Part shown: positions 40,081 to 48,070 of the stretch, piece after piece
Position numbering within the stretch: position 1 is the first letter of the stretch
Layout: every line of letters begins with the position of its first letter
DNA from: Mongoliimonas terrestris
Lineage (GTDB): Bacteria > Pseudomonadota > Alphaproteobacteria > Rhizobiales > Pleomorphomonadaceae
Direction of reading: 5' to 3'
Length of the DNA: 53,411 nt
Assembly (NCBI RefSeq): GCF_001927285.1
Contig: NZ_MSIG01000020.1
Location: forward strand, 1 to 53,411
Position numbers and translations under genes: made by a program
The notes under the pieces: generated by a model
What the model saw: the letters and a program-made list of their open reading frames with translations, nothing else
What the model was told of the DNA's origin: nothing
The model's database searches: none

Positions 40081-41400
40081 TCATCCCCCCACCCGCGCCC
40101 CCGCCACGTACGTCGCCGCCACGGCGCGGTCGTCGCCCATGGTCATCAGCACGAACAGCTCCTCCTCCAGGTCCCCGTCCACCGCCTCCATGCGGTGCGC
40201 CATCGCCGGCGTCGCCCGCGCGTCAAGCACCACCAGGTCCGCGGTCAGCCCCGGCTCGATCCGCCCCACCGCCGCCTCCTCGCCGATCGCCGCCGCGTTC
40301 GCCCGTGTCATCTGGTCGAACGCCTGCAGCGCCGAGAGCGTCTGGCCGCGGAGCTGCATCACCTTGTAGGCCTCGCCCGCCGTTCGCAGCATGGAGTAGC
40401 TGGTCCCGCCGCCCACATCCGTCGCAAGGCCGATCCGCACCGGGTGCTCGCCGCGCTCCAGCCGGTCGTGGTCGAACAGGCCGGACCCGATGAAGAGGTT
40501 GGACGTCGGGCAGAACACCGCCACCGCCTCCGCTTCGCTCATGCGGGCGATCTCGTCGTCGCGCAGATGGATGGAGTGCCCCAGCAGCGTGCGCGGCCCG
40601 AGGAGCCCGTAGTGGTCGTAGACGTCCAGGTAACCCGCCCGGTCCGGATAGAGCTCCGCCGCGTAGGCGACCTCCTTGCGGTTCTCCGACATGTGGGTCT
40701 GGATCAGGCAGTCCGGGTTCTCCGCCGCGAGCGCCCCCGCCGCCTCCATCTGCGCCGGGCTCGACGTGATGGCGAAGCGCGGCGTCACCGCCACCCGCTG
40801 CCGGCCGCGCCGGTGCCAGGCGCGGATCAGCGCCGTGGTGTCCCGGTAGCCGCTCTCCGCCGTGTCGCAGAGCCCGTCCGGCGCGTTGCGGTCCATCATG
40901 GTCTTGCCGGCCACCATCAGCGTGTTCCGCCGCTCGCTCTCCGCGAAGAAGGCCTCCGCCGCGCCAAGGTGCGAGGAGCCGAACACCACCGCCGTCGTCG
41001 TCCCGTTGCGCAGGAGCTCGTCGAGGAAGAAGCGCGCCTTTTCCGCCGCGAACGCCGGGTCTGCGTAGCGCATCTCCGCCGGAAAGGTGTATTTCGCCAG
41101 CCACTCCAGGAGCTGCGTCCCGTAGGAGGAGATCACCTGGGTCTGCGGGAAGTGGATGTGCGTGTCGATCAGCCCCGGCAGGATCAGCCGGTCGCCGTGG
41201 TCCTCCACCACCGCGCCCGCGGTCCGGTGCGCGTCGATCGCGCCCGCGTCCGCCACCGCCGTCACCACACCGCCGTCGATCACCACGATGCCTTGCGGGT
41301 GATAGCGATAGCTGCCCGCGTCGCCCACGCCGGTCGGCCGCCGGGTGAAGCTCAGCACCTTGCCCTTGAGGATCAGCCGCCCCGCCGCCCGTCCGTCCAT
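40081..41400 (-). CDS. guaD: Guanine deaminase
   Basis: A 439-residue amidohydrolase converting guanine to xanthine and ammonia. The metal motif is PGLIDTHIHFPQTQVISSYG, followed by TQLLEWLAKYTFPAE, which is specific for GuaD. QTHMSENRKEV, LGHSIHLRDDE, CPTSNLFIGSGLF and LATDVGGGTSYSML supply the remaining metal ligands and active site. ATG 41400 follows a GGGGGG stretch. The frame extends upstream without family similarity. It stands alone between the palindromic repeat and the divergent fhs gene. Confidence 0.95.
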   Translation of the reverse strand: MDGRAAGRLILKGKVLSFTRRPTGVGDAGSYRYHPQGIVVIDGGVVTAVADAGAIDAHRTAGAVVEDHGDRLILPGLIDTHIHFPQTQVISSYGTQLLEWLAKYTFPAEMRYADPAFAAEKARFFLDELLRNGTTTAVVFGSSHLGAAEAFFAESERRNTLMVAGKTMMDRNAPDGLCDTAESGYRDTTALIRAWHRRGRQRVAVTPRFAITSSPAQMEAAGALAAENPDCLIQTHMSENRKEVAYAAELYPDRAGYLDVYDHYGLLGPRTLLGHSIHLRDDEIARMSEAEAVAVFCPTSNLFIGSGLFDHDRLERGEHPVRIGLATDVGGGTSYSMLRTAGEAYKVMQLRGQTLSALQAFDQMTRANAAAIGEEAAVGRIEPGLTADLVVLDARATPAMAHRMEAVDGDLEEELFVLMTMGDDRAVAATYVAGARVGG

Positions 41401-41778
41401 GAAGCCCCCCTCGCGCCGTTCCCTGCCGTCATAGCAGTGCGGCCGCCACCGGTCATCCGCCCGGCACCAGCGGCTGCGAAAGCGACAGAACGTCGCGAAA
41501 ACCGCCGCCACCCCGCGCCATTCGCCGCCGCCGTCTCCGAATTCCTCCGAAAGCCCGGTCTCTTCAGAAACTTGGAAGCCCACTGCAGAAAATGTGCACG
41601 GACGGGATCTTCTCCGATCCGCGCCGCTCATGCACGGTGTGGCCTTGAGGAAAGCCGTCGAGGGACGAACCAACGCTCCCCTGCCGACCGGACCCGCCAG
41701 CCCGCGTCTTCCGACGCGGCACACCGGCAGGCTACCGTAAGGCGGACGGCGTCGGAAACGCTAAGAGAGAGCACCATC
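41401..41778 (+). other. Intergenic leader region upstream of fhs
   Basis: The 378-bp divergent gap between guaD and fhs contains a nested pair of perfect stems (see 41680-41731) just before fhs, and no gene. Confidence 0.6.
41680..41731 (+). promoter_or_regulatory. Structured leader element upstream of fhs
   Basis: An outer perfect 7-bp stem CCTGCCG / CGGCAGG (41680-41686 with 41725-41731) encloses an inner perfect stem-loop CCGCGTC-TTCC-GACGCGG (41702-41719). The 15-base bulge between them could form a binding pocket. The fhs ATG follows 48 bases later. Position upstream of a folate gene suggests an RNA regulator; I did not match it to a known riboswitch class. Confidence 0.35.
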
Positions 41779-43452
41779 ATGCTGAGCGACATCGAGATCG
41801 CCCGATCCACCACGCTGAAGCCGATCGCGGCGATCGCCGAGCGTCTCGGCATTCCGGACGAGGCCCTGATCCCCTACGGCCGGTCCATCGCCAAGATCGA
41901 CCACGCCTTCATCAAGTCCGTGCAGGACCGTCCGCGCGGCAAGCTGGTGCTCGTCACCGCCATCACGCCCACCCCGGCGGGCGAGGGCAAGACCACCACC
42001 ACCGTCGGCCTCGGCGACGCGCTCAACCGCATCGGCAAGCGCGCGGCCATCTGCCTGCGCGAGCCCTCGCTCGGCCCCTGCTTCGGCGTCAAGGGCGGCG
42101 CGGCCGGCGGCGGCTACAGCCAGGTGGTGCCGATGGAGGAGATCAACCTCCACTTCACCGGCGACTTCCACGCCATCACGTCGGCGCACAATCTCTTGAG
42201 CGCCATGCTGGACAACCACGTCTACTGGGGCAACCAGCCGAAGATCGACGGCCGCCGCCTCACCTGGCGCCGCGTCATCGACATGAACGACCGCATGCTG
42301 CGCAACCAGCTGAACGGCCTCGGCGGCACCACCAACGGCTTCCCGAAGGAGGACGGCTTCGACATCACCGTCGCCTCCGAGGTGATGGCCGTGTTCTGCC
42401 TGTCGAAGAACCTGGAGGACCTGGAGGCCCGCCTCTCCCGCATGGTGGTCGGCGAGGACGACAAGAAGGCCCTCCTCACCGCCGACGTGGTGCAGGCGCC
42501 GGGCGCCATGGCGGTGCTCCTGAAGGACGCCCTGCAGCCCAACCTCGTGCAGACCCTGGAGGGCAACCCGGCCTTCGTGCACGGCGGCCCGTTCGCCAAC
42601 ATCGCCCACGGCTGCAACTCGGTGATCGCTACCGAGACCGCCCTTCGCCTCGCCGACGTGGTGGTCACGGAGGCCGGCTTCGGCGCCGACCTCGGCGCGG
42701 AAAAGTTCATGGACATCAAGTGCCGCAAGACCGGCCTCGCGCCGGACGCCGCGGTCATCGTCGCCACCATCCGGGCGCTGAAGATGCACGGCGGTGTCGC
42801 CAAGGACGACCTCTCCAAGGAGAATCTCGCCGCGCTCGAAACCGGCTTCGCCAACCTCGCCCGCCACGTGGAGAACGTCGGCAAGTTCGGCGTCGAGGCC
42901 GTGGTCGGCATCAACCGCTTCGGCTCCGACACCGACGCCGAGGTGGAGCTCCTGAAGTCGCTTTGCGAGAAGATCGGCGTCACCTGCGTGCTCTGCACCC
43001 ACTTCGCCGAGGGCGGCAAGGGCGCCGAGGCGCTCGCCCGCGAGGTGGTCGCCATCCTCGACCAGCCGCGCCGCGCGCCCTTCAAGACCCTCTACCCGGA
43101 CGACATCCCGCTCCTCTCCAAGGTCGAGACCATCGCCCGCGAGATCTACCGCGCCGACGGCGTGGAAGCCGACCCGAAGGTCAAGGCCCGCTTCAAGCAG
43201 CTGGAAGCCGCCGGCTTCGGCCACTTCCCGGTCTGCATCGCCAAGACCCAGTCGTCCTTCTCCTCCGACGCCAGCGTCAAGAACGCGCCGACCGGCCACA
43301 TCCTGCCGATCCGCGAGGTCCGGCTTTCCGCCGGCGCCGAGTTCATCGTGGTCATCTGCGGAGACATCATGACCATGCCGGGCCTGCCCAAGGTCCCCGC
43401 GGCGGTGAACATCCGCCTCGACGACGCGGGGCTCATCGTCGGCCTCAGCTGA
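41779..43452 (+). CDS. fhs: Formate-tetrahydrofolate ligase
   Basis: A 557-residue cytosolic enzyme making 10-formyl-tetrahydrofolate from formate, ATP and tetrahydrofolate. The N-terminal IEIARSTTLKPIAAIAERLG, ATP-binding loop TPTPAGEGKTTTTVGLGDAL, REPSLGPCFGVKGGAAGGGY and FTGDFHAITSAHNLLSAMLD are all canonical, and the length is normal. ATG 41779 has AAGAGAGAG upstream. A strong terminator follows. It can assimilate formate or feed one-carbon units to purine synthesis; the SHMT homologue is elsewhere in the window. Confidence 0.97.
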   Translation: MLSDIEIARSTTLKPIAAIAERLGIPDEALIPYGRSIAKIDHAFIKSVQDRPRGKLVLVTAITPTPAGEGKTTTTVGLGDALNRIGKRAAICLREPSLGPCFGVKGGAAGGGYSQVVPMEEINLHFTGDFHAITSAHNLLSAMLDNHVYWGNQPKIDGRRLTWRRVIDMNDRMLRNQLNGLGGTTNGFPKEDGFDITVASEVMAVFCLSKNLEDLEARLSRMVVGEDDKKALLTADVVQAPGAMAVLLKDALQPNLVQTLEGNPAFVHGGPFANIAHGCNSVIATETALRLADVVVTEAGFGADLGAEKFMDIKCRKTGLAPDAAVIVATIRALKMHGGVAKDDLSKENLAALETGFANLARHVENVGKFGVEAVVGINRFGSDTDAEVELLKSLCEKIGVTCVLCTHFAEGGKGAEALAREVVAILDQPRRAPFKTLYPDDIPLLSKVETIAREIYRADGVEADPKVKARFKQLEAAGFGHFPVCIAKTQSSFSSDASVKNAPTGHILPIREVRLSAGAEFIVVICGDIMTMPGLPKVPAAVNIRLDDAGLIVGLS

Positions 43453-43502
43453 TCGCACCCATCCTCCCGCGACCGCCGCCCAACCCCGGACGGGCGGTGC
43501 CG

Positions 43503-43542
43503 CACGAAAAGGCCCGGTCCTCCCCCCGGGCCTTTTTTCGTG
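43503..43542 (+). terminator. Rho-independent terminator of fhs
   Basis: CACGAAAAGGCCCGG and CCGGGCCTTTTTTCGTG form a long stem (15 bp with two extra T) around a short C-rich loop, 50 bases past the fhs stop. It is A-rich before and T-rich after the GC core, so it can work on either strand. Confidence 0.85.
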
Positions 43543-43886
43543 CCCGCCATCCCGCGCCGCCCGGTCGCCCCGCCCGCGGCCGACACACCGCCGCGCGGAC
43601 GCGGGCGCGGTGGTAAAGCCGTGTACCCTGACAAAAAGGCCGAACCGATCGGTGCTTCGCCGCGTTGGCAGGAGAGCGGAGGGCGTCTCCGCCCGTCCGT
43701 TCCCCCGTCCCCATCGGGGGCTTTTCGGGGCGTCCCGCGAAGGCCGGACGGTCCGGTGCAAATCGGTCACGTCTTCACCAAGAACGAAGATGCTGCGGCC
43801 GCGAACGTGGTCTCGAAAATGCCTTTGTGCTACGTCTTCGATGGTTTTCCGAGGTGCATTCTTTCCCGTACGTTCGTGTCGGTGCC
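43543..43886 (+). other. Gap upstream of the Rrf2 gene
   Basis: This gap contains tandem hairpins ending in a T-run (43676-43725) and further downstream an AT-richer stretch that probably holds the Rrf2 promoter. No protein-coding gene is supported. Confidence 0.5.
43676..43725 (+). ncRNA. Candidate attenuator or small RNA 3' end (tandem hairpins)
   Basis: GCGGAG-GGCGT-CTCCGC (43676-43692) is followed by CCCCCG-TCCCCAT-CGGGGG-CTTTT (43702-43725). The second hairpin with its T-run looks like an intrinsic terminator with no gene ending before it, since fhs is already terminated 180 bp upstream. This suggests a small RNA or leader. Confidence 0.3.
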
Positions 43887-44375
43887 ATGATTTCCCAGAA
43901 AGCCAAATACGCCTTCAAGGCGCTGCTGTCGTTGGCGGCGGCGCCACGCGGGCAGGCCATGCTGATCGAGGACATCGCCCGCCAGGCCGCCGTGCCGCGC
44001 AAGTTCCTGGAGCACATCCTCCTCAACCTGAAGCACGCCGGCGTCATTGCCAGCCGGCGCGGCCGGGGCGGTGGCTACGTGCTCCTCAAGGATCCGGCCG
44101 ACATCACCATCGGCTCGGTGCTCCGGGTCATCGACGGCCCCATCGCGCCGCTCGGCTGCCTCTCCCGCTCCGCCTACCGGCCCTGCGCCGACTGCGTCGA
44201 CGAGCAGGCCTGCGCCGTCCGCAAGATCTTCGGCGACATCTTCGCCGCCACCATCATCCTGATGGACGCCACCACCCTCGCCGACGCCGTCCGCCACGCC
44301 CGCTCCCACCACGCCGGCACCCCCGAAGGCCCCGAAACCCCCGCCGCCATCGTCCAGGCCTTCCTGGTCAACTGA
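43887..44375 (+). CDS. Rrf2-family transcriptional regulator
   Basis: A 162-residue regulator starting MISQKAKYAFKALLSLAAAP, with the winged-helix motif IEDIARQAAVPRKFLEHILL and NLKHAGVIASRRGRGGGYVL. The cluster region GCLSRSAYRPCADCVDEQAC has four Cys, so an Fe-S cluster as in IscR/RirA/NsrR is plausible. The C-terminal tail is longer than usual and His/Pro-rich. ATG 43887 is chosen because it gives the family N-terminus; the frame extends far upstream. Its targets are not evident; an iron-sensing role would suit the imelysin operon 3.6 kb away, but this is speculation. Confidence 0.9.
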   Translation: MISQKAKYAFKALLSLAAAPRGQAMLIEDIARQAAVPRKFLEHILLNLKHAGVIASRRGRGGGYVLLKDPADITIGSVLRVIDGPIAPLGCLSRSAYRPCADCVDEQACAVRKIFGDIFAATIILMDATTLADAVRHARSHHAGTPEGPETPAAIVQAFLVN

Positions 44376-44398
44376 CTGGCGCGCTCGCTGGCCCGCGC

Positions 44399-44465
44399 TC
44401 CGGCACCCGCCGGTCGCCCGCCCTCCGGCACCCGCGTTCCGGCACCCGCGTACCGGCACCCGCCA
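44399..44465 (+). repeat. Short tandem repeat of CCGGCACCCGC
   Basis: At least four near-identical units of about 14-20 bp carrying CCGGCACCCGC (variants CCGGCACCCGCGT and CCGGCACCCGCCG) run directly into the tandem array. The same word recurs near 45120-45200. Confidence 0.7.
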
Positions 44466-45335
44466 CGTCCCCGGCATTCCTCCTCCACCCCACCCCACCC
44501 GTCACCCCGGCGAAAGCCGGGGCCCAACCGACCGCACCCTCACCCGCGACGGCCCCAAGTCCCCACCCGTCGGCTGGATCCCGACGTTCGTCGGGATGAC
44601 GATGGAGCGTGGTGCAAACGGCAACAAAGCGGCCCGGATCCCGTCCTCCGCCACCGACCGGATCCCGCCCCCCGGCACCCGCCACGTCCCCGGCATTCCT
44701 CCTCCACCCCACCCCACCCGTCACCCCGGCGAAAGCCGGGGCCCAACCGACCGCATCCTCACCCGCGACGGCACCAAGTCCCCACCCGTCGGCTGGATCC
44801 CGACGTTCGTCGGGATGACGATGGAGCGTGGTGCAAACGGCAACAAAGCGGCCCGGATCCCGTCCTCCGCCACCGACCGGATCCCGCCCCCCGGCACCCG
44901 CCACGTCCCCGGCATTCCTCCTCCACCCCACCCCACCCGTCACCCCGGCGAAAGCCGGGGCCCAACCGACCGCATCCTCACCCGCGACGGCCGCAAGCAA
45001 GTCCCCCACCATCGGCTGGATCCCGGCTTTCGCCGGGATGACGATCGAGCGTGGTGCATGCGGCAACACGGCGGTCCGGATCCCGCTCTCTTAACTCCGC
45101 GCAGCATCCACCCTCCCGCACCGGCCCTCCCGCACCCGCGTCCGAACCCCCACGCTCCGGCACCCGCGTGCGGACCACGCGTCCCGGCACCCGCCACGTC
45201 CCCGGCATTCCTCCTCCATCCACCCCACCCGTCACCCCGGCGAAAGCCGGGGCCCAACCGACCGCACCGTCAACCGCGACGGCCGCAAGCAAGTCCCCCA
45301 CCGTCGGCTGGATCCCGGCGTTCGCCGGGATGACG
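44455..45335 (-). repeat. Tandem array of four units built on the bipartite palindromic element
   Basis: Units start their palindromic core at 44501, 44720, 44939 and 45231 (spacing 219, 219 and 292). Each core is about 101-105 bp, GTCACCCCGGCG-AAA-GCCGGGG at one end and a GGATCCCG...CGGGATGACG hairpin at the other, in the opposite orientation to copies A-C. Between cores is a conserved spacer including CCACGTCCCCGGCATTCC. Units 1 and 2 differ at only two positions that I can see, so this duplication is recent. Hairpin arms in units 1-2 (CCCGACG/CGTCGGG) show compensatory change relative to unit 4 (CCCGGCG/CGCCGGG). Confidence 0.85.
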
Positions 45336-45527
45336 ATACGCGTGAGGCGAACGGCACCGTCACCCGCGCCGGCGGGATCCCCGCCGTCCGCTGGCCCATG
45401 GCCTCGTTCTGAAACGGAATCTGCATCCCCGCCGCGCGCGGAAATCCGGAGCGTCCGGCTGTAAGGCCAAAGCTAGGCTTCCGCATCCCCCGCCGCGTAC
45501 GCGAAACCCGACACCCCGCCACCCCGC

Positions 45528-45833
45528 TCAGAGGTGGCGAAACCGCGCGAGCCGAGGGTCATTCGACGCGTAGATGTCGATCGGGGCACCGTCGAACACG
45601 ATCCCGATCTCGCGCTCGGTGCGCCAGCGCACCACCGCGTGGCGGAGGGAATGGTCGCTCGGGTCGAACAGGTAGAAGGTGTCGGGGGTCTCGGCCACGT
45701 GGTCGCACTTCAGCCGGGCACCTTCGTCGGACACATCCCGGACCACGCAGTCGAACGTGTAGCGGAAATCGCCGAAGACGATCTTTCCACCTTTCAATGT
45801 GCGCTTGCGGAGGTTCGTTCTTCGATTGTCCAT
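45528..45833 (-). CDS. PilZ-domain protein
   Basis: A 101-residue single-domain protein. MDNRRTNLRKRTLKGGKIVF carries the RxxxR arm (RKRTLKGG) and CVVRDVSDEGARLKCD the D/NxSxxG element. VVRWRTEREIGIVF matches the last strands of PilZ. It probably binds cyclic di-GMP. The start is ATG 45833. It stands alone, convergent with the repeat region. Confidence 0.8.
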   Translation of the reverse strand: MDNRRTNLRKRTLKGGKIVFGDFRYTFDCVVRDVSDEGARLKCDHVAETPDTFYLFDPSDHSLRHAVVRWRTEREIGIVFDGAPIDIYASNDPRLARFRHL

Positions 45834-46026
45834 GCCACCGGCCCATCAGATGCATGGGAATCTATTCGTTGGATGTAAAGGAAGCGTGTGCCCCCCTGAT
45901 CCGTTCCCCCGCCGCGGCTCGGGCAGCACGGCGGCCCGGGCAGCGCACACCCGCCCGTTGCCCACATCCGCCGCGTCGAGCGCCATCAGGTCCGTGCCAA
46001 AACCCAGCGCGTAGACGCGCGCGCCG

Positions 46027-46830
46027 TCAAGGAATCCGCTTTAGATCGCCGCTGAACCCCTCGCTCGCCGTCGCGCCCTGGAGCACGTTCAGCACCATGT
46101 CGGAGGAGCGGTTGTCCAGGAGGCGGTCGGCGTAGAGCTCCGCGTTGTCCCGCGCCCGATAGCCGAGCCGCTTGGCGTTGCTGTTGTCCCACCAGCCCCG
46201 TGTGTTGGCCGAAACGCCGTAGACCACTTCGTAGCAATAGTCCGCCGTCAGGGCCATCCGGATCAGCCGGCGGAAATCGTCCGGCGAGATCCAGGTCGAG
46301 AGCATCCGCTCGTCGGAAGGCTCGGGTGCGAGTGACCCCATGCGGATGCAGAGCGCCGAGATCCCGTGCTTGTAGGCATAGAGCGAGGCGATGGATTCCT
46401 GCAGCGCCCCCGCGACCCCGCGCCGGCTGTCCGGCCGTGGCAGCGACAGATGGTCGAGCACCGCGGAGCGGCGGTAGAGGCCCACCACCGCGTCCGGCGA
46501 GCATCCGATCACGCGGCGCACCCCGTTGATCCGGGCCGCCTCATAAATTGCCGAAATGGCGTTGATGGCGTTGGTCAGGTCGTTGCCTTGGTCCAAGGGC
46601 TTCCCGAGACCCGCCACCGAGATCACCACGTCGGCGCCCCGGCACATGTCGTCCATCTCGCGCGGGTCGCGGTAGTCCGATTGCTCGACCGTTTCCGTCG
46701 GGCCGACGGCGCTGACGATGTCGCGATCGACCGCGAGGACAGGGACCCCTAGGGCGCGAAGAACGTCGCGAACCAGAAGCCCGGCCGGATTCATAGCACC
46801 GAGCACCACGATCTTCTTCTTGTTGTCCAT
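46027..46830 (-). CDS. Uronate-dehydrogenase-like SDR lacking catalytic Tyr and Lys
   Basis: A 267-residue extended SDR similar in layout to uronate dehydrogenase (Udh). IRMGSLAPEPSDERMLSTWI, SPDDFRRLIRMAL and NTRGWWDNSNAKRLGYRARD are Udh-type. The expected catalytic YGVSK reads RGVAG (residues 137-141), so Tyr and Lys are Arg and Gly. The nucleotide loop GxSGxxG is GAMNPAG (11-17). This predicts loss of dehydrogenase activity. ATG 46830 has AAGAGG upstream. It is divergent from the iron operon across a 666-bp gap. Confidence 0.75.
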   Translation of the reverse strand: MDNKKKIVVLGAMNPAGLLVRDVLRALGVPVLAVDRDIVSAVGPTETVEQSDYRDPREMDDMCRGADVVISVAGLGKPLDQGNDLTNAINAISAIYEAARINGVRRVIGCSPDAVVGLYRRSAVLDHLSLPRPDSRRGVAGALQESIASLYAYKHGISALCIRMGSLAPEPSDERMLSTWISPDDFRRLIRMALTADYCYEVVYGVSANTRGWWDNSNAKRLGYRARDNAELYADRLLDNRSSDMVLNVLQGATASEGFSGDLKRIP

Positions 46831-47496
46831 CGAACAGCCTCTTCTTGGCGCGGTTAAGGCCCGAGCATTTGCATTGTTCCTCCGTCACCCGCTGGCCGGA
46901 TCGGAAGTGTCGCCATACTAGTTCAATTTTTTCCTTTGACGAATGAGTATTGGCCCGCTTTGGATTTGTAGCAGCGATCAAAACACGGCCTACGTAAACA
47001 TAGAACGGTACCCGTCAAGTGAAACGATCGTAACCAGGAGCAATGCCGATCGCTCTGTAAGTTCTGCCTATCAAGGCACTTGATGCAATTGCCGATTCAA
47101 CCTGTCTTGACTGCGCCCGCAGCGACGTCAGCCGTCGCAGATAGATGCGACCTGACGCATTTGCCTGATGATTGACCGAGATAAGGAGATGTAATTGTGT
47201 GCGTTGATCTGACGCACTTCCTTATCGCCGTAGGCCGTGTGCGCTGCACGCGCCTGCCAGAAACCCTGCCGGTGATTCGTCTGACAAATTGTCGCATCCG
47301 TGCGTGGCCGACGAGAATGGCCGCGTTGGAATTTACTTGACCAAATCACTCCAGTTTTGAACAGTGGCGTCATCCTTTGTCTGGGCCTTGAACCCTTTCG
47401 ATCGGAGAGCCCCGTGAGATCGTCCACCTGCCCGCCCCGGCGCGGGACCCCGTCGCCTCGTCCCGTCGTTGCCGCTGGTCCAGCGGGGGAGGGCGC
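46831..47496. other. Divergent control region of the iron operon
   Basis: 666 bp, clearly AT-richer than the neighbourhood, with no supported gene. A GGAAC-N16-CCTT sequence (minus strand, 46880-46856) is one base from an EcfG promoter for the Udh-like gene. Two related inverted repeats lie at 47145-47217 (annotated separately). A TTGACC near 47338 may be a -35 box for the operon. Confidence 0.5.
47145..47217. promoter_or_regulatory. Pair of related inverted repeats upstream of the iron operon
   Basis: ATGCG-ACCTGA-CGCAT (47145-47160) and GTGCGT-TGATCTG-ACGCAC (47199-47217) share the pattern TGCG-N(6-8)-CTGACGCA. They are 39 bp apart, about 280 bp upstream of the first gene. Two similar dyads in one control region suggest binding sites for a dimeric regulator, identity unknown. 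Confidence 0.35.
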
Positions 47497-48000
47497 ATGA
47501 CCTCTCTCGTCCTTGCCACCGGACGCAACGATCCCGTCCTCGCCCGGCAGCCCGAGCGGCTGCTCGTGGAGGGCTATCGCCATTGGCTGAACGGCTATGC
47601 CACCGGCAGCATCGACTGCTGGGAGTTGGGCTGGTCGCTTTATGCCCGCGAACTCGGCCCGCGCGAAGCCCGCCGCCTCCTCGGCGATCTCTCCTGCTTC
47701 GTGCGCGACACCCGCGGCGCGGCGAGTCGGCCGCTCGCCTGCTTTCCTTATGGCTGCCAATGCCTGTGCCGCGACGAGTGCCTGGTGCTGTCGCTCGTCG
47801 CCGCGCACCAGAACGGGGACGCCGAAACGGCGCGGGCCGCCGCCGCCCACATCGCCGACGATCCGGCGGTGGAAATGGTGCAGGCCGCCGGCGCGGCCTT
47901 CGGGGCGGCGCTCCAGTCCGTGCACCAGCACCTGCTGCCGGTGCCCTTCTCGGTGCTCGATACCATCGCCCGTCATGCGCCCATGACGAAGTTCAACTGA
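47497..48000 (+). CDS. Cys-rich small protein heading the imelysin operon
   Basis: A 167-residue protein without signal peptide, so probably cytosolic. Its core ACFPYGCQCLCRDECLVLSL packs five Cys (C-x4-C-x-C-x-C-x3-C), and there are further Cys at IDCWELGW and LSCFVRD. The rest is mainly helical (ETARAAAAHIADDPAVEMVQ). I recognise no family. The clustered Cys could hold an Fe-S cluster or zinc. ATG 47497 has GGGGAGGG upstream. It is 70 bp upstream of imelysin on the same strand, so it is likely the first gene of the operon. Confidence 0.7.
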   Translation: MTSLVLATGRNDPVLARQPERLLVEGYRHWLNGYATGSIDCWELGWSLYARELGPREARRLLGDLSCFVRDTRGAASRPLACFPYGCQCLCRDECLVLSLVAAHQNGDAETARAAAAHIADDPAVEMVQAAGAAFGAALQSVHQHLLPVPFSVLDTIARHAPMTKFN

Positions 48001-48070
48001 CCGGCCGGAGCGCCGGATCGCGTCGGCCCGCCCACCGGTCGGTAGGCGGTCCCGGCCAGGGGGTATCCAC

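Larger units (their letters stand above)
44376..45527. other. Non-coding repeat region between Rrf2 and PilZ genes
   Basis: About 1.15 kb without a gene: a short minisatellite (44399-44465), then a tandem array of 219-bp units (44455-45335), then 190 bp of ordinary sequence. The many open frames here come from the repeats. Confidence 0.8.

Noticed and set aside
41761..43770. 669-codon minus-strand frame opposite fhs
   Set aside because: Shadow of fhs, which has full family similarity.
44455..45335. Possible CRISPR array
   Set aside because: Units are 219 bp with conserved spacers, not short repeats with unique spacers, and no cas gene is nearby.
44368..45522. Series of similar open frames giving GPGFRRGD- and TPAKAGAQPT-type peptides
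   Set aside because: They are translations of the palindromic repeat. Their similarity follows from the 219-bp period, a multiple of three, and they lack ribosome-binding sites.
45834..46026. Minus-strand peptide resembling a PQQ-propeller blade (VYALGFGTDLMALDAADVG)
   Set aside because: It lies after the stop of the Udh-like gene in another frame, has no start codon or ribosome-binding site, and is too short to call a gene fragment with confidence.
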